Below the pieces are notes generated by a model that was not told where the DNA came from, ran no database searches, and saw only the letters and a list, made by a program, of their open reading frames with translations. This document shows, piece by piece, positions 1 through 6,244 of a stretch of 6,991 nt of DNA (its first letter is position 1; each line of letters opens with the position of its first letter). A program made the translations under genes and the position numbers. The stretch is from the NCBI GenBank assembly GCA_946403615.1, contig CAMJAO010000108.1, positions 1 through 6,991 of the forward strand. Direction: 5' to 3'. The stretch comes from an uncultured Prevotellaceae bacterium (GTDB lineage Bacteria; Bacteroidota; Bacteroidia; Bacteroidales; Bacteroidaceae).

Positions 1-55
1 CCGTTGCCCCGCCTGCGGCGACTGCAACGGCTCGGTCGAAGGGTCGCGGTGCGAC
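1..55. other. Two adjacent GC-rich hairpins at the window edge
   Basis: CCGTTGC at 1-7 pairs with GCAACGG at 24-30, and inside it CGCC (10-13) pairs with GGCG (17-20) around a three-base loop. A second small hairpin follows, GTCGC (43-47) with GCGAC (51-55). No T-run follows on the plus strand. If this ends glycerate kinase transcription on the minus strand, the T-run would lie left of the window and cannot be seen. It could equally be structure within a neighbouring coding region. Confidence 0.3.
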
Positions 56-117
56 AAGTCTCAAGCCCATCCTGAAGCGCAAATCCCAGCCGAAAACCCC
101 AACCGATTTCTCACATT
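1..117. other. GC-rich stretch downstream of glycerate kinase, no gene assigned
   Basis: All three plus-strand frames and the minus strand were read by eye. One plus frame (from base 2) is open and Cys-rich at first (R-C-P-A-C-G-D-C-N-G), but it runs on antisense into the glycerate kinase gene, so it is weak support for a gene end. The minus strand gives only short peptides broken by stops. This may be the tail of a gene lying mostly outside the window. Confidence 0.3.
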
Positions 118-1188
118 TCATCCCTCAAGCGATTGTACCAGACGGCGGACGGTGTCGCGGATATTCTGGATGGCTACTGGTTTGCGCATGGCCTCCTCAA
201 GTGAGATGCCTTCGGGATTGATACACGCCACACGACTGAAACCTGCCTTGAGCAAGTCGTCTTTGTCGCTGATGCACCCAGCTATCAAGCACACGGGTAC
301 ACCACCTGATTGCTGAAGGACTCCCATGGGCAATTTCCCCATCAACGTCTGACGGTCTGCGGAGCCTTCGCCGGTAATAACGAGGTCGGCATTTCTGACA
401 ATCTCATCAAACTGGATGGTTTCAAGCAACAGCGCGATACCGGGTTTGCAGTCGGCATTCATATATTGCAGGAACGCATAACCAAGACCACCGGCGGCCC
501 CGGCGCCTTCTTGCTCTGAACGGTCGTAGCCGAAATGCCTGGCTGAGATTTCTGCAAACCTCTTAGCGCACTCATCCAATAGCCGAACCATATCCGTGGT
601 GGCCCCCTTTTGAGGCGCAAACACATGAGCGGCACCTATCTCGCCACAGAGCGGATTCTTCACATCCGAGGCTATCGTGAACCGTACAGGCTTTAACTCC
701 TCTATGTCGTCCCAAGTGCCATTCAGGGTGAATGCGTCGGTTAGTGCGCGAAGCATCCCGATGCCGGCATCGCTCGTGGCACTGCCGCCCAATCCGACTA
801 TGATGTGTTCTGCGCCTTTTCTGACCGCATCAGCCACCAGTTGCCCCGTACCGTAACTGGTAGCCACCATCGGGTTTCGCTCCTCCTTTGACAGCAGTGT
901 CAGTCCGCTGGCCTGGGCAATTTCTATCACCGCCTCTTTACCCCGAAGCAGATACTTTGCAGAGACAGGCCTCATCAGCGGATCAAACACTGTCATTTCT
1001 TGTATCTCGCCGCCGACAGCCGTGTGAAAGGCCTCCATAAAACCTTCGCCACCATCGCTGACAGGCACTTGCACAACCTCAGCGTCATGACTAATGCTCC
1101 TGACTCCCTCCGTGGCAGCCTGATTCGCTTCGTTCGAGGTCAGACAGCCCTTGAATGAATCTATAGCAACTACGATTTTCATTTTCAT
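118..1188 (-). CDS. glxK: Glycerate 2-kinase (GlxK/GarK family)
   Basis: This cytoplasmic enzyme phosphorylates D-glycerate with ATP, giving 2-phosphoglycerate in the characterised GarK/GlxK members, and so feeds glycerate into lower glycolysis. The 356 residues carry the family landmarks in order: an N-terminal V-V-A-I-D-S-F-K-G strand and loop (6-14), S-D-G-G-E-G (44-49), N-P-M-V-A-T-S-Y-G-T-G-Q-L (105-117), G-L-G-G-S-A-T-S-D-A-G-I-G-M (132-145), S-D-V-K-N-P-L (174-180), F-A-P-Q-K-G-A (190-196), G-A-G-A-A-G-G-L-G (228-236) and V-I-T-G-E-G (270-275) with Q-T-x-x-G-K (280-285). The usual R-I-D after T-G-E-G is S-A-D here. It is somewhat shorter than the roughly 375-385 residues common in the family, mainly between 146 and 172. 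Two in-frame Met codons (1186-1188 and 1180-1182) both fit; the first was taken because no Shine-Dalgarno separates them. It is transcribed alone and divergently from the lipoprotein gene. The family assignment is secure; the symbol is by homology only. Confidence 0.95.
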   Translation of the reverse strand: MKMKIVVAIDSFKGCLTSNEANQAATEGVRSISHDAEVVQVPVSDGGEGFMEAFHTAVGGEIQEMTVFDPLMRPVSAKYLLRGKEAVIEIAQASGLTLLSKEERNPMVATSYGTGQLVADAVRKGAEHIIVGLGGSATSDAGIGMLRALTDAFTLNGTWDDIEELKPVRFTIASDVKNPLCGEIGAAHVFAPQKGATTDMVRLLDECAKRFAEISARHFGYDRSEQEGAGAAGGLGYAFLQYMNADCKPGIALLLETIQFDEIVRNADLVITGEGSADRQTLMGKLPMGVLQQSGGVPVCLIAGCISDKDDLLKAGFSRVACINPEGISLEEAMRKPVAIQNIRDTVRRLVQSLEG

Positions 1189-1315
1189 GCCTGTTTATTG
1201 TTGATTGAAGGCGTCAGCCATTCCCTTCCACAAAAGGGGAGTCGTTTGTAACAATTTGATTATATGTTGGTTTCGTGGTTGAGACGTCGCTTGGCAAACC
1301 ACCTGAAAAGCGTTA

Positions 1316-1345
1316 CAAATGTACTATTTATATTCAATTTCGCAA
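1316..1345 (-). promoter_or_regulatory. Candidate Bacteroidetes promoter for glycerate kinase
   Basis: Read on the minus strand, TACATTTG (1323 to 1316) matches the Bacteroidetes -7 consensus TAnnTTTG exactly. TTG (1345 to 1343) lies 19 bases upstream as a partial -33 element. Transcription would begin near 1310, leaving a leader of about 120 bases. The match is visible in the sequence; activity is inferred. Confidence 0.55.
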
Positions 1346-1373
1346 CACTTACCGCATAAAATTTACCATAATT

Positions 1374-1400
1374 TGTGCAATATAGTGGTTTAATTGCACA
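1374..1400. promoter_or_regulatory. Inverted repeat TGTGCAAT-N11-ATTGCACA, possible operator
   Basis: Two perfect 8-base arms (1374-1381 and 1393-1400) flank an 11-base spacer; pairing stops on both sides of the arms. The repeat sits between the two divergent candidate promoters, ending just before the -33 region of the lipoprotein promoter and about 30 bases upstream of the glycerate kinase -33 element. That placement suits a dimeric regulator touching one or both promoters. The arms suggest no particular regulator family to me, and no regulator gene is in the window. Confidence 0.45.
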
Positions 1401-1407
1401 TTTTGAC

Positions 1408-1437
1408 TTTGATTATCAGATAAAAAGAGTATATTTG
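1408..1437 (+). promoter_or_regulatory. Candidate Bacteroidetes promoter for the lipoprotein gene
   Basis: TATATTTG (1430-1437) fits the -7 consensus TAnnTTTG perfectly. TTTG at 1408-1411 lies 18 bases upstream as the -33 element, and a second TTTG at 1402-1405 would give a less usual spacing of 24. Transcription would start near 1443-1445, leaving an AT-rich leader of about 72 bases before the ATG at 1517. Confidence 0.6.
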
Positions 1438-1516
1438 CAATCGAAAGACCTTAACATTCATTTGTTTTGATATCGATTTGTATATATGTCCTATAAAATA
1501 AATAATAACAGAAAAG

Positions 1517-1936
1517 ATGAAAAAACTATTCCATTTGTTTTTATTGTCCATCGTATCGTTAGTGATCTTTGGTTGTAGGGTTCAAGACCGGCCTCCTAAA
1601 CAAAATAGTCCTGAACCCCCGCCACACGATGGCGTCTTTGTAAACGGCAAAGACACGTTGTGGATGAATGGCGACGGCAAAACCATAAGATGGCATTTTG
1701 AGAAAGCTGTGCCCGAGATTGGTCAGTCTGGCAAAGGTGAGTATGTCTTTTTGTATTCCCATGGAAAATACCGCTATGATGCAGCAGAGTATTTCCGTAT
1801 CATTGATACTGCCAATGGGAATGCCGAATACCAGTTCAACATTATTCCGGGAGCAGCCACACCAGAGGCGTTTACCATCATCCGCAATGATCTGGGGCAC
1901 CAAGAACAACTTTTCAAGAAGGTGGAAGGGCTTTGA
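1517..1936 (+). CDS. Small lipoprotein of unknown function
   Basis: A 139-residue protein with a classic lipoprotein signal: M-K-K, a hydrophobic stretch (residues 4-18) and the lipobox I-F-G-C with Cys20 as the lipidated residue. Only one acidic residue (Asp24) lies in the first few positions after the Cys, so it does not clearly carry the acidic surface-export signal of Bacteroidetes; a periplasm-facing location is as likely. A short Pro-rich linker (about 25-37) precedes a compact domain rich in aromatic and beta-strand-like segments, including D-T-L-W-M-N-G-D-G-K-T-I-R-W (46-59) and G-K-G-E-Y-V-F-L-Y (72-80). I do not recognise the family. The ATG is preceded by A-rich sequence without a Shine-Dalgarno, as is usual in this phylum. 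It has its own candidate promoter and no partner in an operon. By eye it is lower in GC than the glycosidase operon. The signal peptide and the frame make a real gene likely. Confidence 0.85.
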   Translation: MKKLFHLFLLSIVSLVIFGCRVQDRPPKQNSPEPPPHDGVFVNGKDTLWMNGDGKTIRWHFEKAVPEIGQSGKGEYVFLYSHGKYRYDAAEYFRIIDTANGNAEYQFNIIPGAATPEAFTIIRNDLGHQEQLFKKVEGL

Positions 1937-1980
1937 CCGAAGCCTCGCAAGTGCTACACAAACAGCTGATTATTCATTCA

Positions 1981-2052
1981 ATTACAAACCATCCCACTCC
2001 CTCCTCTAAAATAGGAGGGCAGATGACTGACGCCCTTGAGATGATTTGTAAT
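1981..2052. repeat. 72-bp palindromic element with 13-base terminal inverted repeats (REP- or MITE-like)
   Basis: ATTACAAACCATC (1981-1993) and GATGATTTGTAAT (2040-2052) pair at 12 of 13 positions. Between them CCCTCCT (1999-2005) pairs with AGGAGGG (2013-2019) around a seven-base loop. A competing hairpin, AGGGC (2016-2020) with GCCCT (2032-2036), shares the AGGG arm. No target-site duplication is seen at the ends. The layout resembles intergenic palindromic repeats with a CCTCC/GGAGG core that I recall from other Bacteroidetes genomes, but only one copy is in this window, so its repetitive nature is inferred. It could instead be a structured 3' end of the lipoprotein mRNA. Confidence 0.5.
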
Positions 2053-2118
2053 CTTTTAGCGGACACCAATAATTGGGCTGAAACTGAGAATCGTTGATTC
2101 AAGTCCATCCTTATACAC

Positions 2119-2160
2119 AAAGAAGAGAGAGTCGCCTGCAACTCTCTCTTCTTTTTATCT
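2119..2160 (+). terminator. Intrinsic terminator, probably bidirectional
   Basis: AAAGAAGAGAGAGT (2119-2132) pairs perfectly over 14 bases with 2141-2154 around the eight-base loop CGCCTGCA, and T-rich sequence (2152-2160) follows on the plus strand. Outside the main stem, ATACACA (2113-2119) is complementary to TGTGTAT (2160-2166), which could extend the structure across a small bulge. On the minus strand the stem ends in CTTCTTTG, so it can plausibly also stop the esterase transcript, whose stop codon lies about 55 bases before it. Confidence 0.85.
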
Positions 2161-2219
2161 GTGTATGGCAATGTGGCATTCCATTCAAATGCTGTGGTCT
2201 TTACTGCCACCGGGACGCG

Positions 2220-3875
2220 CTATTTGCGGTTTCTGTAGAATTTTTCCAGTGTGCGGTATGCATTCTCCTTTTCGGGGGAAGCGACCTCTTTCGACTCCAC
2301 ATCAATCTTCATGACTGGGGCGTTGTCCAGATTGTCCTTGGTGATGGCAGTCCACTTGGGAAGTCCCTCGCCATTGGGGTTGCCCGTCTTGCAGAAGTTG
2401 GCGTAATAGGTCAGGAACAACTTCGAGATGTCGTAATCCTCTTTCTGCCAGTCATAGTATTCGTTGGTGTCGAGGTTGCCCATGGCATACTCGATGTCGG
2501 CTGAATGCACTGCACCCGGTGCGATTTCGGGCTGCTGGGCAGCCTTTTTCTCTTCTTCGGTCTTCTCGCGCACCCCACCAGCCAAGGCGCCAACCTTGTC
2601 GCCCATCTTGGCTGACACCTGAGGACGCGGGTGCATGTAGTGGTAGCGATAGACGGGTTGGCTGGAGTTTTTAACATGATAGTCGCAGGCTTTCCATGTG
2701 GGGAATCCGGTGAAGAGGTCGGAGGCGAGGTCGAGACCTTTCTGACTCATCACGTCTTCATCGGCAGCGATGCCGTAGGCATTGAGAATCTCGTCGGTCA
2801 TATCGCCAAACTGTGCTTTCAGGGCGTTTTTGAAGTTCTGAAGCGTGGGAGCCTGCCCCTGGAGCATCTGCGCGGGATGTCCCTCCAGCGAGTTCCATCC
2901 TGCAAGCAGCGGAACCTGTGCCTGCTGACCTTTCTCAAAGACGGCATCTGCGCTTTCTTTCATGAAATAGCCGTCGAGCACCACCGTTGACATACCCTTC
3001 GGAGGAAGGATTTTCTGCAGCGAGTCAGCGTTCAAGGCCATGGCGTCGGCCAATGAGGCGATGCCTGCTTCCTTGAGAAGGGCTGCGCCCGCGGCGTCGG
3101 CATCGGCCTGTGATGAGGGATTATAAGGCAGCACCTCGGCGCCCGACGAGAGCATGGCACCTGCTATGAGATCCTTGGAAAGGGGTGAGCACATAAGGAG
3201 GGACACGGAGAAGGAACCTGCCGACTCGCCGACGATGGTGATACGGTCGGGGTTGCCGCCGAAGGCAGCGATATTCTCCTTGACCCACTTGATGGCAGCC
3301 ACCTGGTCGAGGAATCCGTAGTTGCCGCTTCCCTTGTAGTCGGAAGCCGCTGTGAGTTCAGGGTGTGCAAAGAATCCAAACACACCCTCGCGATAGTTGG
3401 CCGTCACGCCAATCACCCCTTCTTTGGCGATGGCTGCACCGTCGTAGCGGGGCTCGCTGCCAGAGCCGGCCATCAGTCCGCCGCCATTGAAATAAATCAG
3501 CACGGGGAGTGCTTCGTCTGTCGTGGCGGCAGTGGTCCAGATGTTCAGATAGAGACAGTCTTCACTGCGGGCAGGACCGCGGAACGACATGTCGCCGAAG
3601 ATATCAGGCTGCATGGGGTCGTTGCCGAATTGCTTGGCATCGCGCACACCCTCCCATGGCTGGACGGGCTGCGGTGCCTTCCAACGGAGTTCGCCTACAG
3701 GGGCCTGTGCGAAAGGAACGCCTAAGAATTTCTTCACACCGTTTTCTTCGAAGCCCTCAAGGATGCCATATTTGGTTTGAACCTGAAGGGTCACTTCCTC
3801 TTTTTTCGTGCAAGCGCTGAGCGTTGCAAGACCAGCGATGGCAAGCATCGCGATTTTTCGGATATTAGTCATCAT
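2220..3875 (-). CDS. Type-B carboxylesterase lipoprotein (alpha/beta hydrolase)
   Basis: Predicted to hydrolyse carboxylic esters in the periplasm or at the cell surface; beside two GH3 glycosidases, likely substrates are acyl groups on a polysaccharide or its oligosaccharides, though that is inference. The 551-residue protein opens with a lipoprotein signal (L-S-A-C, Cys22). Family landmarks follow: F-L-G-V-P-F-A (50-56), S-E-D-C-L-Y-L-N (104-111), the oxyanion region F-N-G-G-G (129-133), the nucleophile elbow G-E-S-A-G with Ser218, a candidate acidic residue Glu331 in N-S-L-E-G, candidate His457 in V-H-S-A-D-I-E-Y, and the C-terminal A-N-F-C-K-T-G-N-P-N. The oxyanion motif normally reads H-G-G-G; here the His is Asn. 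A Lys/Glu-rich loop (about 435-450) precedes the His. Adjacent ATGs at 3875 and 3872 follow the upstream GH3 stop by 2 and 5 bases, implying translational coupling; an open frame continuing upstream to 4028 lies inside the GH3 gene and lacks a signal peptide at its start, so it was not used. Confidence 0.92.
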   Translation of the reverse strand: MMTNIRKIAMLAIAGLATLSACTKKEEVTLQVQTKYGILEGFEENGVKKFLGVPFAQAPVGELRWKAPQPVQPWEGVRDAKQFGNDPMQPDIFGDMSFRGPARSEDCLYLNIWTTAATTDEALPVLIYFNGGGLMAGSGSEPRYDGAAIAKEGVIGVTANYREGVFGFFAHPELTAASDYKGSGNYGFLDQVAAIKWVKENIAAFGGNPDRITIVGESAGSFSVSLLMCSPLSKDLIAGAMLSSGAEVLPYNPSSQADADAAGAALLKEAGIASLADAMALNADSLQKILPPKGMSTVVLDGYFMKESADAVFEKGQQAQVPLLAGWNSLEGHPAQMLQGQAPTLQNFKNALKAQFGDMTDEILNAYGIAADEDVMSQKGLDLASDLFTGFPTWKACDYHVKNSSQPVYRYHYMHPRPQVSAKMGDKVGALAGGVREKTEEEKKAAQQPEIAPGAVHSADIEYAMGNLDTNEYYDWQKEDYDISKLFLTYYANFCKTGNPNGEGLPKWTAITKDNLDNAPVMKIDVESKEVASPEKENAYRTLEKFYRNRK

Positions 3876-3877
3876 CG

Positions 3878-6238
3878 TTATCTCTTTAATAAGTTGAGTT
3901 TTACATTGGGTTTCATCACGTTGTTCACCTTTTTGGTCCATGATTTCACCTTGGCAGTGGCCTTGGCCTCGATGTCGTTGGCTGAGGAGCAGATGAGGAA
4001 AGTGTAAACACCCGCATCGGTCTTCCATGCCGAAGCCTTCTCATTGAACGAGGCGAGGTCTTCAGTGCGGACATTCATCGTGACGGTCTCTGTCTGACCG
4101 GGCTGGAGCAAACGTGTCTTGGCATAATTGCGCAGTTCCTTCTCGGGCTTGTTGGCCTTCTTGCTGTCGGGAGCGGCGACGAAGAGTTCTACCACATTGC
4201 GGCCGGCGCGATTGCCGGTGTTCTTCACATCTACCTTGACGGTATAGACACCGTTGGCCTCGGTGACGCTCATGTTCTCATAGCCGAACGTGGTGTAGGA
4301 GAGTCCGAAACCGAAGGGGTAGGCTACGGGTTTGCCGAAACTGTCGAAGTAACGGTAACCGACGTAGATGTCCTCCTCGTAATTGGTGAAGTCGATGTCC
4401 TTCTGGGGCTGACGCTCTTTGGGAGCATTGTCTTTGTCACTGCCCCACATAAACATGGCGCCAAGGGTTTTGTCATCCACATTGGCGGGGAAGTTCTTGT
4501 CGGCATAGGCGTCGCCATACTTGATTTGGAAGGTCATGGGCAGTTTGCCGGAGGGATTGACCTTACCGCTGAGCACATCGGCCACGGAGAAACCGCTCTC
4601 CTGACCGCCTTGCCAGGTGCAGACGAGCGCGTCGACCTGGTTTTGCCATGAGGCCACGTCGATGGGGCTGCAAATGTCAAGCAACACGATGACTTTCTTG
4701 CCTTTGGCATGATAAGCCTCGCTCACGGCCTTGATGAGTTGTTTCTCGCCGTCGTTCAGGTAAAAATCGCTCTCGCTGCGGTCAGCCGCCTCACCGCTCT
4801 TGCGGCCCAAGGAGATGATGGCCACATTGCTGCCGTCAACGGCGGCGTTGAGTTCATCGGCGGTAAACTGTTTCTCATCGGCGCGTGCGGGGGGTGTCAG
4901 TGAGAACGGTGGACGGCCGTTGGGGAAGAGACGTTTCTCCTCGGCGGCGAGATGCCGGGTGTAAGTGGCGATGAGGGGTTGATATACCTCATAGCCGGCC
5001 TTGCGCATACCCTCTATCAGCGACACGGTGTAATGGCCCACGCTGGTGCCGCCAAATCCCGAGCCACCGGAAATCCAGTCGTAGGAGGTACATCCGAATA
5101 AGGCGACCACCCGTCCCTCAAGCGGAAGGATGCCATTGTTTTTCAGCAGTACGATACCGTCGGCACCCACCTCGCGGACAGTCTGGGCATGGGCTTTCAG
5201 ATTGGGCTCGTTGTTATATTTATAACCCTTGAAATTGTGCGTCTTCACCACATATTCCAGGATACGCTTCACGTTAGCGTCGAGCACCGCCATGGGCAGT
5301 TTGCCGTTCTTCGCGGCGGCCAAGATAGCCTCATACTGTTTGTCCTGTCCGGGTTGCAACATGTCGTTGCCTGCCAGCATGGCGGCCACGGCATCGTCGC
5401 CGGCATTCCAGTCGCTGACGAACATGCCTTTCCATCCCCACTCATCGCGTACGATGGTGGTCAGCAGTTCGCGGTTTTGCACGGCATAGGGACCGTTCAG
5501 CTTGTTATATGAGGTCATGATGGTCCAAGGATCGCTCTCTTTGACCATGATTTCGAACGCCTTCAGGTAAATCTCACGCAGGGCACGTTGTGACACCTGC
5601 GAGATGTTGTTGTTGCGGTTCGTTTCCTGGTTGTTGGCCACGAAGTGCTTCGGACAAGCAGCCGTGCCCTCGCTCTGTACACCGCGCACATAACCGGCGG
5701 CGATGGTGCCTGACAGGTAGGGATCCTCCGAGTAGTACTCATGGTTGCGGCCGCACAGCGGGTTGCGTATCAGGTTCATGGCGGGCGACAGTATCCAGTC
5801 GAGTCCGAACTCGCGCACCTCGTTGCCGATGCCTTGACCAACCTTGAAAGCGGCTTCGCGGTCCCATGTGGAAGCGAGTGTCATCGATGCCACGAAGTCG
5901 GTGGGATAATAGTCATTATGGTCCCACGCGCGGGTGGCGTTCATGCGCAGACCTTGTTGCGAGTCGGCGCAATATGTCTCGGGCACGCCCAAACGGTCCA
6001 CGTGGAAAGTGCTGCCCGCTGTGCCGGGAAACTTCGCATCGTCGTTGAAGTGCATGCCGCGGCCCAGCACCATGTGGCATTTCTCCTCGAGGGTCATGGC
6101 TTTCACCACTTCGTCGATGTTGCTCTCAGTGAGAAGCGGCGCTGCGCCTGTCGTTTGCGTCTGGGCGGGGGTACAAAGACTGTAGCCGCTCAGGGCGGCT
6201 ACAGTAATACCCATTAAACAATATTTACGGATGTTCAT
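3878..6238 (-). CDS. Glycoside hydrolase family 3 enzyme, secreted (beta-glucosidase or beta-xylosidase type)
   Basis: A retaining exo-glycosidase predicted to remove terminal beta-linked sugars from oligosaccharides. It has 786 residues. A signal peptide comes first (residues 1 to about 25, cleavage plausible after T-P-A); Cys22 is not in a lipobox, so export to the periplasm by signal peptidase I is expected. The barrel domain holds C-P-K-H-F-V (195-200), G-R-N-H-E-Y-Y-S-E-D-P (163-173) and the nucleophile motif F-V-S-D-W with Asp276. The second domain holds S-G-E-A-A-D-R, with Glu483 the candidate acid/base. A fibronectin-III-like domain follows (about 655-765), preceded by P-F-G-F-G-L-S-Y-T-T-F (641-651). 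The motif usually reading D-G-P-x-G-L-R is D-S-Q-Q-G-L-R (92-98). Glucose and xylose specificity cannot be separated by eye; GH3 cellodextrinases and xylosidases of Prevotella have this domain order. The gene starts 6 bases after the upstream GH3 stop, with AT-rich sequence and no Shine-Dalgarno, and is followed 2 bases later by the esterase. Confidence 0.95.
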   Translation of the reverse strand: MNIRKYCLMGITVAALSGYSLCTPAQTQTTGAAPLLTESNIDEVVKAMTLEEKCHMVLGRGMHFNDDAKFPGTAGSTFHVDRLGVPETYCADSQQGLRMNATRAWDHNDYYPTDFVASMTLASTWDREAAFKVGQGIGNEVREFGLDWILSPAMNLIRNPLCGRNHEYYSEDPYLSGTIAAGYVRGVQSEGTAACPKHFVANNQETNRNNNISQVSQRALREIYLKAFEIMVKESDPWTIMTSYNKLNGPYAVQNRELLTTIVRDEWGWKGMFVSDWNAGDDAVAAMLAGNDMLQPGQDKQYEAILAAAKNGKLPMAVLDANVKRILEYVVKTHNFKGYKYNNEPNLKAHAQTVREVGADGIVLLKNNGILPLEGRVVALFGCTSYDWISGGSGFGGTSVGHYTVSLIEGMRKAGYEVYQPLIATYTRHLAAEEKRLFPNGRPPFSLTPPARADEKQFTADELNAAVDGSNVAIISLGRKSGEAADRSESDFYLNDGEKQLIKAVSEAYHAKGKKVIVLLDICSPIDVASWQNQVDALVCTWQGGQESGFSVADVLSGKVNPSGKLPMTFQIKYGDAYADKNFPANVDDKTLGAMFMWGSDKDNAPKERQPQKDIDFTNYEEDIYVGYRYFDSFGKPVAYPFGFGLSYTTFGYENMSVTEANGVYTVKVDVKNTGNRAGRNVVELFVAAPDSKKANKPEKELRNYAKTRLLQPGQTETVTMNVRTEDLASFNEKASAWKTDAGVYTFLICSSANDIEAKATAKVKSWTKKVNNVMKPNVKLNLLKR

Positions 6239-6244
6239 GGATTG

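Larger units (their letters stand above)
1189..1516. other. AT-rich divergent intergenic region
   Basis: These 328 bases separate the glycerate kinase and lipoprotein starts. They hold candidate promoters for both directions and an inverted repeat between them, each listed separately. The predicted glycerate kinase leader (about 1310 down to 1189) can form two modest hairpins: GTGGTT (1275-1280) with AACCAC (1297-1302), and CCCTT (1223-1227) with AAGGG (1234-1238). I recognise no known riboswitch, tRNA or small open reading frame here. Confidence 0.7.
1937..2219. other. Convergent intergenic region
   Basis: These 283 bases lie between the ends of the lipoprotein and esterase genes. They contain the palindromic element at 1981-2052 and the terminator at 2119-2160. 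The open frames that cross it run straight through the terminator and show no recognisable protein character, so no gene is called. Confidence 0.7.

Noticed and set aside
2..315. Cys-rich plus-strand open frame at the left edge
   Set aside because: Most of it is antisense to glycerate kinase; the Cys-rich start covers too few residues to identify a family.
1245..1319. TTTGTAAC (1245-1252) and GTTACAAA (1312-1319) as an inverted repeat, with related copies at 1981 and 2045
   Set aside because: The arms are 59 bases apart, and the motif is AT-rich and overlaps promoter consensus sequence, so chance is a sufficient explanation.
2053..2100. Possible insertion-sequence end remnant containing TTAGCGGACACC
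   Set aside because: The motif vaguely recalls Bacteroidales insertion-sequence ends, but no matching inverted end, transposase fragment or target duplication is present.
1974..2210. A 78-residue minus-strand open frame in the convergent intergenic region
   Set aside because: It runs through the terminator and the palindromic element and shows no protein character.
3876..4028. Extended esterase start adding 51 residues upstream of the Met pair
   Set aside because: The extension lies wholly within the GH3 gene in another frame and would bury the lipoprotein signal peptide inside the protein.
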